From NCBI GenBank assembly GCA_963995525.1, contig OZ023213.1:42516276-42580275 (forward strand): 64,000 nucleotides of DNA, written 5' to 3'. The stretch is from Escarpia spicata (taxonomy: Eukaryota; Annelida; Polychaeta; Sabellida; Siboglinidae). Positions 10,185-20,091 of the stretch are shown one piece after another (position 1 is the first letter of the stretch; the number at the start of each line of letters is the position of its first letter). The translations under genes were made by a program, and so were the position numbers. The notes beneath the pieces were generated by a model that saw only the letters and a program-made list of their open reading frames with translations, searched no databases and was not told the origin of the DNA.

Positions 10185-10800
10185 ACGTCAAAGCACGATA
10201 CGTCGTTCTGTCGACACCAACAAGACGATTCCTATGCTATCCGAGGAAGACACAACTTCGCTGACGATTGATTGGCCCGAGTTACGCAAACCTAGCCAAG
10301 TCACGGTGGCGCCGGAGTATCCGAATCGTCGGGAAAACACCCAGGTTCGTCGTCCGTTTCAGAAGCCACGGACGAGCATCGCCGTTCCGATGCAGCAAAA
10401 TACAATACTGTTGCGCAGGGGCACGTTGCAGGGAAAGAACGCAGCAGGGATGACGATGGCCCGGAGAGGAACGCTCCGAGTCGACTCTACCATGCGGCAA
10501 CAAAGTCGCGCCTTCTCGTTCGCCTCAAAGAATCCACCGCTGCTGAACAAAGCTCGTCAAGGCGGACCCATCACAACAGGTGCGAGCCATTTGGTGCCAC
10601 CAGTAATTGCCGAGGAAGCCCCGACGCCGGAGAGTCTAATAATTGAAGGTGAAATTATGAGGCTTAATGGCAGCACATTCCACCACGCCGAACGCATGCT
10701 CATGTCATCCCGGACTAACATCCAAACTCCGGTTTCAGAAGTCAAACTCAACTCAGGTATCGACCTGTCACAGGCACTGTCCGACGAAAAAGACACGAAG
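10185..10800 (+). CDS. kinase-tail exon 4 (about 205 codons)
   Basis: A GC-rich open segment between acceptor tttatcacag| and donor gacacgaag|gtgcgt. It opens RQSTIRRSVDTNKTIP and contains TIDWPELRKPSQVTVAPEYP, RRGTLQGKNAAGM, ARRGTLRVDS and IEGEIMRLNGSTFHHAERM. RRGT appears twice and RRS once, as basophilic kinase or 14-3-3-like sites. It enters in phase 2 and leaves in phase 0, both matching. An alternative acceptor 15 bases upstream (ttcag at 10169) keeps the phase. If unspliced, the frame ends at a TAA 16 codons after the donor (10846-10848). No known domain is recognised, and secretion or membrane signals are absent. The Met at 10234 is probably internal. Confidence 0.75.
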
Positions 10801-11119
10801 GTGCGTCATTACTTGAACAATAATCAACATATAGGAACGTATTTATAAACTGGTGATCACTACTTATGGTCTCTTGGTGACTACATTAATGTTTAGTTGT
10901 GTTAGCAAATTAATTGTTTTATATATAATTATATTAAAAATCAACGATATTAATCAACTTGCGGCACACAATTCGTCAATTGATAACGTTGCTTTCTCTA
11001 AATAGCCAGTGTACAGACAGTTCCCTGTCAAATGCTGTCCAAAACGATTCTCCAGTCACCGACACGTGCATATTTGAGCCAGCCATCCACTACATTTTTA
11101 AGCCGGGTAGACCATCAAT

Positions 11120-11400
11120 GTCGTAGTAGGGTAGGGTGGTGCATGGTGCCCCCTTATGGGAAAATGGGCATAGTTATTCACGAAAGTGTCATATTGACGT
11201 CCTGTTACTGCCATACGATTGCCGTGCGGTTATGCTGTGTATCACCAAAGCATTTGTGACATTTTTTTGACAACAATAACTTTTATAATCGTTAATTAAA
11301 CATATTGTTCCAAGGGGTCATCTTGCCCCATATCTGGGGGCAAGACCCCCTCTTGTGTGGGACATGAGGCCCCGGGGGATCCATGCCACAGAGACGGTTT
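11120..11400. mobile_element. possible terminal region of a Tigger/pogo element
   Basis: The sequence gtagtagggtagggtggtgc followed by gtgccccctta, and later cttgccccat, gggggcaagaccccc and ggccccgggggatcc, resembles the G/C-rich termini I associate with invertebrate pogo-like elements. Comparable gggcaagac..ccccgggggc sequence occurs near 20,860, next to the other Tigger copy. With the transposase tail at 11728-11955 it may mark the 3' side of one decayed element. No TA target duplication could be fixed. Confidence 0.4.
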
Positions 11401-11401
11401 C

Positions 11402-11685
11402 ATTGTATAACATACAAATACTGAAATGAGACAAAGTCAATATCAACGTGAAAGTGGAGTGTATGTATTATCTTATATAACACAGGTATCTAACCTACAG
11501 AATTACGACAGTCCTTCACTGTCAGGTAATATAACTTTACTATTGTATAACATTCGGATACTGAAAGGAGACAAACACGTGATCAACCTGAAAATGGAGA
11601 GTAGGTATTATCTTTTCCAACACAGTTACCTAACCAACAGAATTATGACAGTCCTTTACTGTCAGGTAACACAACGTTATAAAAA
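11402..11685. repeat. 140-bp direct repeat, two copies
   Basis: attgtataacat..atactgaaa.gagacaaa at 11402 recurs at 11542. Both copies continue through a tattatctt block and end with attacgacagtcctt.actgtcaggtaa-like sequence. The ORF spanning both is incidental. Confidence 0.8.
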
Positions 11686-11727
11686 TTCAAGTTATGTAAC
11701 TGAATGCCCCAGCAACAGACAGCTTCG

Positions 11728-11955
11728 TTCAGTCACTATCTTACTCGCAGTTAGGACAGACGAACCCTGGCAGTCCTGGCGTGCAGTCTTTGTGTACCCA
11801 TTTCTGGCACATCTGACACTGGACCCACACTTCACTTCACCTGCTATTCACGAACGGCTCGCCGCAGATGATGCATGGCCAATCCTCCTCCTCCTCACAG
11901 CTGACGCGTCTTCTCTGTGGTTTCGTCACTGCGATCTTGCTTGTGTTGTTTCTCC
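11728..11955 (-). pseudogene. C-terminal PHD-like zinc finger of a Tigger/pogo transposase
   Basis: Minus-strand reading gives KPQRRRVSCEEEEDWPCIIC, GEPFVNSR, a TGA stop, then EVWVQCQMCQKWVHKDC and GFVCPNCE before a TAA. The Cys/His spacing (C-x2-C, C-x2-C, H-x2-C, C-x2-C) and the W-x-Q-C...W-x-H-x-x-C pattern match the zinc-binding tail often found at the end of pogo/Tigger-type DDE transposases in marine invertebrates. The in-frame stop in the middle and the absence of the catalytic domain show it is a fragment. It abuts the FEN-like element at 12.03 kb, which may have truncated it. It is distinct from the Tigger copy at 14.9-20.7 kb. Confidence 0.7.
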
Positions 11956-12028
11956 ACTGTGACTTCCCTTTTATATATATATATATATACATTGACTTCC
12001 CTTATAATAATATTTACCATTTACCATC

Positions 12029-13908
12029 CCACTCATCATCCAGGTAATCAGGATCAGCAAGACCATCCTTAACATCTTCATGGCCTTCACCCTCCTCATC
12101 TACATCCTCATCCTCTACACTTTTATCCTCAAAATCCTCCTCCTGGGTATCCTCCATCTTGATACCCTCCTCGTCTCCAGCCTGATCCTCTTCTGTCTTA
12201 GTGTACGGATTACAGCAGCCCTCTTCGCCAGATCAGTTGCAGTATGACGTGCACGAAATATGTTCTTTGTGGCAGCCACAAACCTGCGTGCTGCAAATCT
12301 TGCCCTGTGCATTACACTCACAATGAATCACATCACACAGGTGTGGTGGACCTAGGTCACCCTGAGCAATAACAGGAGAGGGAACGCCATCTTGGATCTC
12401 CCACCCGAAGTGAATGATATCGGGTGGGGCTTGCTGGTTTGCCTGCGTGGCGCCCACTTCCCCCAGCACATTATCCAAACCTGGGAAATCCCCAGTGAGC
12501 AAGGTGTTTAGTGCATTGATCTTGCCCATGGCATACGGATATGAGGTGATGTCGCACCCGCTGAGGGCGTGCAAGCCAAGCAGCTGCATACACTATGGCC
12601 CTATGTCAGCGGAGGTAGCATTGATATCCTGCACTGTCCTATGCCACCGCTCCATCTGCACCTTGCACTCCACCTCCTCCCGATACACCCAATAGTTAGT
12701 AGGACAAATACATCTGTGTCGTCGCTAAGTACACGGATCACGCTTTTTCCAGAGTTGACAGCTTCAATGACAAAGGGGATCATGATGATGTCCACCTCAT
12801 CATGACCAAACGCACCATCGTCACGAGTCTCCATCGTCACATTCTCTCCTGCACTGAAGGTAGACAACACTCTCTTCAGGATTGCATCTCTTTTGGGCAG
12901 AGGACTGGTGACGGAGAGCTCGTAGATGAGGGTAGCTTCACCAGCCCGCCGTATTCTCGCGTAATCCTTGGCAGATACATATTGGTACTTGTCGAAGACA
13001 ATGATTTTCTCAGTACCATCTGGATAGTGACTCAGACGATCCAGGGTGGATGCGATCGGATCTGAGGGACCACCGCCGTGTGGCCATATAATACGGTAGA
13101 ACAGCTGCTGAACATCCACGATGACAATTTCAGCAGCTGTTGGCGAGATCACGAGCACACCCAGGCGCTTGACCAGCCCCGACTTGTTGGCTTTGCGGAT
13201 ACAACCATGCTCGTCGATGAGCGATGGAGGCACTGCACACAGCTCGTAGTTGAACAGAGGCTCAAGCTCCACCCAACAGAGTAGATGTAGTCCATGCGGT
13301 CTGACACGTGCACGGTGATGGGGAAGGCGTCAATCCACTCACAAACTAGCTCAGCAGATAGAGTCATGCCCTTGAGAGCTCCCTTTCCGATCTTGATGGC
13401 AGTCTGCTCGCCAAAACTAATCATTAGAGACATCGTTCCTGTATCCCACATGGTGCGACAGACAAAAGCGCCGGACACAAGGTCCGCCTTGGCCTCAGCA
13501 GGGAGCACACGCATCTCCTGCAGGTACTGAGTGAGATAGCGGGCGTACTGCACGTGTCCAGCGAGGAAGAAGTACTTCAGCATGCGCTCCATGGCCAGCT
13601 GTTTGAAGTAAATGTCACCCTCTCTCTCTGCACGCTCAAACTAGTGGACGAGGAGTGTGGGGAAAAGGAAGTTGTCCACCCAGTGCCGGCCGGTTGGATG
13701 GAGGCGAGCAGCGTCCAGATACTGCTCTATCTGCTTAAATGTCTTCGGCCCTGTTGATAGAAACCGCTTCAAGTGCGCTGCTGATACGCCCCGAACGGAC
13801 CGCATGGCTTTCACCCAGGACCTCCTATTGAAGATACCTGTCAGCCCCCGATATGCTGCGGCCACGTTCATGTCAAACGCTGAACCTTTCATCAGGTCCA
13901 CCAAAACT
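12029..13908 (-). pseudogene. FEN/XPG-like nuclease-domain protein (family copy 2, Cys-rich C-terminus)
   Basis: Minus-strand order: 13908-13644, DLMKGSAF and SVRGVSAAHLKRFLS to NFLFPTLLVH; an in-frame TAG; then ERAEREGD, YFFLAGHVQYARYLTQYL, LPAEAKADLVSGAFVCR, FGEQTAIKIGKGA; a shift near 13,270; ELEPLFNYELCAVPPSL, IIVFDKYQYVSAKDYARIRR, GHDEVDIIMIPFVIEA, VLSDDTDVFVLL; a shift near 12,690; HALSGCDITSYPYAMGK; then a Cys-rich tail (CDVIHCECNAQGK, VCGCHKEHISCTSYC) and an acidic end. The acidic trio (HDEVD, DDTD, GCD) fits a FEN-like metal site. The ARYL...LP-EAK block is typical of this family. It carries at least two frameshifts and three nonsense codons. It is a different subfamily from copy 1. 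Confidence 0.8.
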
Positions 13909-14203
13909 GTGTGATGTGACTCATTGTGAGTGTAATGCACAGGGCAAGAAGTGCAACACGGAGGTTTGTGGCTGCCACAAAGAACATCTTTCGTGCACGT
14001 CATACTGCAACTGCTCTGGCGAAGAGGGCTGCTGTAATCCGTACACTAAGACAGAAGAGGCTCAGGCTGGAGACGAGGAGGGTATCGAGTTGGAGGATAC
14101 TGAGGAAGAGGATTTTGAGGATAAGACTGTAGAGGATGAGGATGTAGATGAGGAGGGTGAAGGCCATGAAGATATTGAGGATGGTCTTGCTGATCCTGAT
14201 TAA
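13899..14203 (+). pseudogene. inverted duplicate of the Cys-rich/acidic C-terminus of FEN-like copy 2
   Basis: The + strand reads GPPKLCDVTHCECNAQGK, CNTEVCGCHKEHLSCTSYC, then an acidic Glu/Asp tail ending LADPD and TAA. This is the same sequence as the minus-strand 3' end of copy 2 (12,029-12,360), about 90% alike by eye but inverted. Here the Cys codon TGC stands where copy 2 has a TGA stop, and about 22 bases near the end are missing. The junction falls in a ggtccacc stretch present in both parents, so microhomology-driven fold-back is likely. The fused + ORF starting at 13853 is a by-product. Confidence 0.85.
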
Positions 14204-14883
14204 ATGGTAAAGATTATTAGGCGATATATGCAGTTACTAAGATAACGTAAACCTTATCTTGACCTTGAATTGAAAACAATACATCAGAAATGGATTCGAC
14301 GCACCCCAACACCCATTGAAAGGGGTATTATACATCATTCTAGGACAAGTAGTTCAACATTAAAAAATTTCAAATATCGCCCAGTTGCCATCTTGGATTT
14401 ATGCAAATTACCAGAGTTGCCCACAGTTGTCGTTTGGGCAACCAAGCTGAATTTGTTCTAGGACCCCATATGAGTACAAATCAACACAAAAGTTCATAGG
14501 ATAGTACATTTCTAGGTTGGCTATTGAACACATATGAGTGTCAAATGGACTATTTAGGCGAGCACATAAAAATATCACTTATAATAAGAAATCTCAAATA
14601 AACGATATAAAAATTACTTAATTGAAGAGTATAGATTATGTAATTAATTTTATTATTGTTAAGGTTCAGAAAGTATTTGGAAGCACGAATGTTGCAATGG
14701 TCTCACTTTAGCAATAGCATATTCTTTATGTTACTAACACTGTGTTTAATATTATGACCATATTGTATTGATGTTGGAGAAGGTGCATAGTGAGCAATGA
14801 GCTTCTACTTTTCCCCTTTCCAGTTTGAACTGTGTCAACTGTAATATGTATATATGTTGTATTCTCAATTGGAAATAGAGAAT
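14204..14883. other. AT-rich intergenic stretch with FEN-element-like motif
   Basis: No gene is visible. 14,385-14,410 reads gccatcttggatttatgcaaatta, cut here for length, close to motifs in the flanks of FEN-like copy 1 at about 6,365 (inverted) and 9,012. It may be the terminal region of FEN-like copy 2. Confidence 0.4.
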
Positions 14884-16308
14884 TTAATTGAATGAAGTTA
14901 ACATCGCAGCTGATTCAGCAACACGTGACCTCGGGCGTGGACGAGATAGTTTGGGTTTTGGCGATAGTTTCTCTACGAGGTCACTGACCAACTGGCGTGT
15001 TGCCAGCAAGGCTGTAGATGATCCGGCAGTTCTCGGCTGTACTGAGGATGATCCGGCAGTTGGCGGTTGTACTGAGGTGGATCCTGAAGTTGGCGGCAAT
15101 TCTGAGGATGATCCGGCAGTTGGCGGTTGTGCTGAGGAGGATCCGGCAGTTGGTGACAGTACTGAGGAGGATCTGGCAGTTGGCGGCAGTACTGAGGTGG
15201 ATCCTGAAGTTGGCGGCAATACTGAGGATGATCCGGCAGTTGGCGGCTGTACTGAGGAAGATCCGGCAATTGGCGACAGTACTGAGGATGATCCGGCAGT
15301 TGGCGGCTGTCCTGAGGATGATCCGGCAGTTGGCGGCTGTATTGAGGATGATCCGGCAGTTGGCGGCAGTACTGAGGATGATCCGGCAATTGGCGACAGT
15401 ACTGAGGAGGATCCGGCAGTTGGCGGCTGTACTGAGGAGGATCTGGCAGTTGGCGGTTGTACTGAGGAGGATCCGGCAATTGGCGACAGTACTGAGGAGG
15501 ATCTGGCAGTTGGCGGCTGTACTGAGGAAGATCCGGCAGTTGGCGGTTGTACTGAGGAGGATCCGGCAATTGGTGACAGTACTGAGGAGGATCCGGCAGT
15601 TGGCGGCAGTACTGAGGAGGATCCGGCAATTGGCGACAGAACTGAGGAGGATCCGGCAGTTGGCGGCTGTACTGGGGAGGATCCGGCAGATGGCGGAAAG
15701 GTAGCGAATGTTCTAGCTGTCGGTGGGAAGGCATCCTCGTCGGTAACCGGAGCGGTAACAGTCTTCATCGCTGAATATTTCTGCGTCGAATGGCCAAATT
15801 CCACACGCGCGAAAGCCTGCCACGGCTTTGTCTGGTGTGGTGGATGGCAGGAATGCCTTTCCCAATATTGCATCCATGTCGTATGCAGTTATTCTCCTTC
15901 CGGGATTGGCGACCATCCAGCTGTCATCCGCTGAGTTGTACGCACTTTTGAGGTGTTTGAAGTATGGCCTGTCCAATGGCTGCAACTTGTGTGTGGCGTG
16001 TGGTGGCAGTGTGATCAAGGTGATGCCAAGGCTCTTGCCAGAGTCTTGTGACTATGGTTGCCATCGAGGATTACGATATAGGGCACGTTAACTAATGCAT
16101 TCATGATGCAAAATGCTTCAGCCACCTCACAAATAGATCAGAGTCCGTCCAGCCATTGGAATTGCAGTAGCCAACGGATTGACATGGCGCACCTGTCATC
16201 AGCGATTCAACAGCCATCCTCTTTCTCGAAAAAATGAACATTGTGGAAGATATGTGCCGACCGTGTTCATCCCGCAGATGACGGTGATGGTAGCGCCGCA
16301 CTCCCCGC
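14884..16308 (-). pseudogene. Tigger/pogo-like DDE transposase, C-terminal half
   Basis: The minus strand from 16,308 gives SGECGATITVICGMN, MFIFSRKRMAVESLM, CNSNGWTDSDLFVRWLKHF, VILDGNHSHK (a catalytic Asp context), then ITLPPHATHKLQPLDRPYF, AYDMDAILGKAFL, GFRACGIWPFDAEIFSDED. These are hallmark blocks of pogo/Tigger (CENP-B/jerky-like) transposases. Single-base shifts separate the blocks near 16,250, 16,030 and 15,770. After the last shift the tail becomes a decapeptide repeat (15,017-15,699) and ends VAESAAMLTSFN at 14,884. The N-terminal half lies at 20,092-20,704 on the same strand. The two were contiguous before LINE insertion, and the reading frame joins exactly at the target site. Confidence 0.85.
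15017..15699. repeat. 30-bp coding minisatellite in transposase tail
   Basis: About 22 head-to-tail units of exactly 30 bp (gatccggcagttggcggctg followed by tactgaggag). On the minus strand each pair of units encodes variants of SSSVQPPTAG and SSSVLSPIAG. On the + strand it reads EDPAVGGCTE-like decapeptides, also open. Because 30 is a multiple of 3, length changes keep the frame. Substitutions alternate between units, with no indels seen across the array. Confidence 0.95.
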
Positions 16309-16315
16309 TTGTCAC
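16309..16315 (+). repeat. target-site duplication, left (TTGTCAC)
   Basis: ttgtcac here is repeated at 20085-20091, immediately outside the two ends of the LINE. Removing one copy plus the LINE restores the transposase frame. Confidence 0.85.
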
Positions 16316-16604
16316 GTGATTGCGCCTAACCGACTGCATGTGTACGTCGCTTTCGACATTATCCCAGTTTTTAGTCTGTTTCAATTACACATCGACACTG
16401 ATCTTTAACAAGATTTAACAAGATTGCCATCCAGAAAATTACTCTGGATGGCAGTTGGACAAGGAAGCCTTTTGGCTTATCGAGAGTCCATACGTGCGTC
16501 AACCTACCGTGATCATGTCATACAATTTAATCAGCGACAAGAAGGTATTGGGTGTGTGTTTTTACTGATTTAAAAAACTGCTTATCGTTTACTGTGGCTG
16601 CTCA

Positions 16605-17560
16605 GTGGATATTCTATTCAGTCGATCCTGTTGCGTAACAATGCCGTCGCACGTGTACACTGCCTTTCAATTGCTTCTACATTCCTGTGCGTCACGCCTG
16701 AATGCCAATACTTGGAGGACGCTAGTTGATTTCGGTATTGCTGTCCGGTTACCAACGAGACGAGGCTGCCGAGGCGGCGCTCGGAAACAAAGAACAATCG
16801 ATCCAGTTATCGGACATCGAACACCCACCGATCGGCCATGCACACGTCATAACAACAATCTAATAGAAGTACCGACAGTAAAATGGGACTCGGCCGTAAT
16901 CGTGGGCAAGGCTAAATTTGCTCTGATTAATGCCAGATCTCTGCGAAACAAATCATTGTTCGTACGTGATTATGTTGATGAGTGTTCTCTGGACATTGTT
17001 GCTGTAACTGAAACCTGGTTGACAGATGAAGACAAGGCTTCAGTTTCTGAACTTTGCAGAGAAAAGTATACGCTCGTTCACCAGCCGCGTGCTGGCGCTC
17101 GATGCGGGGAGGCGTTGGAGTTCTGTTCCGCAAAACTCTGCAGCTCGTGTCACGTGCCACTGTTGACACGCACGCTTCCGAAACACTCACCGTCAATCTA
17201 CGCAAAGCCCGCATCGGCTGCACAACACGTGTTACCGTCATGTACAGACCGCCAAATACGTGTTTTGGAACTTTCCTGGACGATGTCTCCAAAGTGTTAC
17301 TCATCGCTGCTGCTCATCCTACAGAGACGGTCGTGTGCGGTGACTTCAACACGAGATACAGCAATTCAACCTGCACCGACGCGGTGAATCTGGCCGATCT
17401 GGTTGATAGGCTGGCTTTGTGCAATATGTTAATGGCGCTACTCACGATCGGGGTAATGAACTAGACCTGATAATAACGGCGAAAACATCACATCCTATTA
17501 CCACTGCTGCCGTGCCCACGGCACTAATTATCGATCACTACGCCGTCGAGTGTGGGCACT
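16605..17560 (+). pseudogene. LINE endonuclease region
   Basis: After a basic leader (RRGCRGGARKQRTIDP), the endonuclease opens with FALINARSLRNKS and IVAVTETWLTDE (catalytic Glu). In a shifted frame it continues with GGVGVLFRK, VTVMYRPP, ETVVCGDFNTRYS (GDFN metal motif). After another shift come THDRGNELDLIIT and IIDHYAVEC (the SDH-type catalytic His/Asp region with I for S). Frame changes near 17,100 and 17,420 inactivate it. The fold nicks target DNA to prime reverse transcription. Confidence 0.8.
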
Positions 17561-17913
17561 TCCAGTCAAAACCAGACCGTCTGAAACGATACGTTACATA
17601 TCGGAAATATGCAACGATCAACAACAGCAGTTTCGCAGCAGACTTAGAATCGTTAACCTTTATGCTGACGAGACGGACCCAATTGCTCTTCTCGCAGGCT
17701 ACGATACCTGTCTACGCACCATCGTTGACGCGCACGCGCCTCTCGTGTCACGGACCATCACGGTGAGGCCGATGACCCCGTGGCACACAAATGAACTGGC
17801 TGAAGAAAAGCGAGCCCTCCGTCGTGCCGAACGCCATTGGCGAAAATCAGGCCTAACGGTACATCGGCAGATTTTTACGGACCGCACGCTCCGAACACTA
17901 CAGATCTGAAATT

Positions 17914-19706
17914 GTGAAAGCTGGCGGCAATATGCGCCTCATCTATAAATTCGCAAACCCATTTCTTGGTCGAGACGCAGCCAAGACCCTACCCGAAATG
18001 GCAGACGTATCCCACGCGGCACTTGCTACCCGATTCCAGCGAAACTTCACAAAAAAGGTGGAAACTCTGTGTTGTAATCGGTCTCCGCTGCCAGCTGATG
18101 ACACGACAACAGTTGTGACTGCTCATTTAGATGTCTTTGAACCTGCGGTGCCGTCGGATGTGAAGCGGATAGTGCTGGCATTTGCTGTGAAATCGTGTGA
18201 ACTCGACCCACTGCCAACATCGCTCGTGAAACGTTGATATATATATATAATATTGATGCTCTGTCTCCTGTCCTAGCTCGCATCATCAATGTCTCGCTAT
18301 CGTCTGCTGTGGTTCCTCCATCTATGAAGCATGCTGTTGTAGTACCAATATTGAAGAAACGAGGCTCTGACGCCATCGTACTTACCAACTACTGCCCAAT
18401 CTCGAACATCACGTTTGTGGCGAAGACGACTGAGCGCTTCGTTGCCCAACAACTAAAACACTTCATGGAGGAGAACGGTATCTACGGAATTTACCAGAGT
18501 GCGTACCGTGCAAACCATAGTGCGGAAACAGCACTCGTGCGTATACACAATGACGTTGCACAATCGATTGATAGTCGCCGGGATGTGCTACTGGAGCTTA
18601 CTGCGGCTTTCGACACCATCGATCATACCATACTGCTGCGACGGTTGCGTGGATTCGGGTTATCTGGCGACGTCCTTGCCTGGCTGACATCTTATATGTG
18701 TGATCGAACATATGTAGTACGTGTAAAGAATGGCGTGTCGGAAATAAACACCACAATGACAGGAGAGCCGCAAGGGTCTGTACTGGGACCGATACTTTTT
18801 AATGTGTACATCGCACCTTTAACCAAACTTCTACAACAGCACAACATTCAAACCACCTATATGTAGACGACACTCAACTCTACATCACTTTCCCACCAAC
18901 CGACCACACACAAGCCCTTGCACGTATGGAGGCCTGCATACAGGAAATTAAAATATGGCTCCATGACAACGGACTCGTGATGAACGACACCAAATCCGAA
19001 GCCATTGTCATCCGTTCGCCAAGTCTGCGTACTCCGATATCGTTAAGCCGCGTCAACATATATGGCCAGTTCGTTGACACCTCCTACGTTATCCGAGATC
19101 TCGGATTCGTCATTGACACCGACCTATCGATGGCGTCACAAGTAGCGAACGTATGTCGCAACGCCTATTATCACCTGTCACTAATTGCAAAAATACGAGA
19201 TTCTGTTCCCAAAAGGGCATGTAAGAGTCTGGTCCACGGACTGGTGACATCGCGACTTGATTAGGGTAATGCGATGCTTTTCGGAATAAACGATCGTCAC
19301 CTGCACCGTCTGGAAATGGTTCAGCGGTCTGCGGCTCGAATTGTTATGTAGATTCGGCGGGGCGATCGGCAGTCCATGACGACAATACTGCGGAAATTAC
19401 ACTGGTTGCCTGTTAGGAGGCGTATTGAGTTTAAGATACTCGTTCTTGTGCACAGGGCATTATACGATGGTACGCCTGAGTACCTTGCGGCACTATTACA
19501 CCAATATACACCACGCCATTCCCTACACTCTGCAAGCGGGTTACTCATGCAACTTAGAACGTTTTGGCCGCCGTGCATTTGCTTGTGCTGGCCCCACTCT
19601 GTGGAAAAAATTTCCCATGAACATGCGCAACAACGGCAATCTCCCTCAATTTAAGAAACAACTAAAGACATTGTTCTTCTCCACGTACTGGGTTTTACAT
19701 GACTGA
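17914..19706 (+). pseudogene. LINE reverse transcriptase and C-terminal domain
   Basis: Blocks in order: LDPLPTSLVK (18,200), HAVVVPILKKRG, TNYCPISNITFVAKTTERFV, YQSAYRANHSAETALVRIHN, LTAAFDTIDHTILL, GEPQGSVLGPILFNVYI, then after a one-base shift YVDDTQLYI at 18,857-18,883 (the catalytic Asp pair, YVDD rather than YADD), WLHDNGLVMNDTKSE, LGFVID. It ends with LHWLPVRRRIEFKILV and FGRRAFACAGPTLWKKFP. A TA microsatellite expansion at 18,236-18,252 breaks the frame just before the RT fingers, and stops at 19,262 and 19,350 add damage. Confidence 0.85.
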
Positions 19707-19735
19707 CATTGGACTTTAACACGTATTACATATTA

Positions 19736-19815
19736 TCTTATTTATTATCATTGTAGTATTCATTATTTATTATAATTGTGGTATTCATTATTTATTATCA
19801 TTGTAGTATTCATGG
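19736..19815. repeat. short A/T tandem repeat in LINE 3' UTR
   Basis: Three copies of an ~34-bp unit containing attatttattatcattgtag then tattc, within the LINE 3' untranslated region. Confidence 0.8.
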
Positions 19816-20055
19816 TATTTGTGTTTTTTATATTTAACACATTTAATATTACTTTTAACGAATGCAATTTAATTTGTAAATATATATTTAAAATAATTTA
19901 TACAGAGGAACATTCTATAGTTTTAACATGTTTTATAGCCTATCGTTATTATTATTTTATTATTTACCTGGACTAATTATAATTTTAAGCTAGTTAGTAT
20001 TTTACTGCTTGTACACACCCGTGAACGGGGCAGCCGTCCCGGATTTGACGGTGTC

Positions 20056-20084
<29 letters not shown>

Positions 20085-20086
<2 letters not shown>

Positions 20087-20091
20087 GTCAC
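20085..20091 (+). repeat. target-site duplication, right (TTGTCAC)
   Basis: Second copy of the 7-bp duplication directly after the ATT tail of the LINE; the partner is 16309-16315. Confidence 0.85.

Larger units (their letters stand above)
16316..20084 (+). mobile_element. CR1/L2-like LINE inserted in a Tigger transposase
   Basis: A 3.77-kb + strand non-LTR retrotransposon bounded by a 7-bp target duplication. It contains an apurinic-type endonuclease region (about 16,900-17,560), a reverse transcriptase (about 18,090-19,270), a C-terminal LINE domain (to 19,706), a T/A-rich 3' UTR, and a tail of aataaagtg plus about seven ATT units. Frameshifts and stops are few relative to the host transposase, so it is younger. 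It resembles the CR1/L2 group by its HSTETALLR-like and DTIDH motifs and LHWLPV C-terminal block. No ORF1 (gag-like) is evident, so it may be 5'-truncated. Confidence 0.85.

Noticed and set aside
10234..10236. ATG at 10234 as a gene start
   Set aside because: The frame is open upstream to an acceptor at 10184 with phase matching the previous exon; no promoter features are seen.
14888..15934. 348-codon + strand ORF over the 30-bp minisatellite
   Set aside because: The flanking homology (Tigger transposase blocks) is on the minus strand, and the + frame has no homology outside the repeat.
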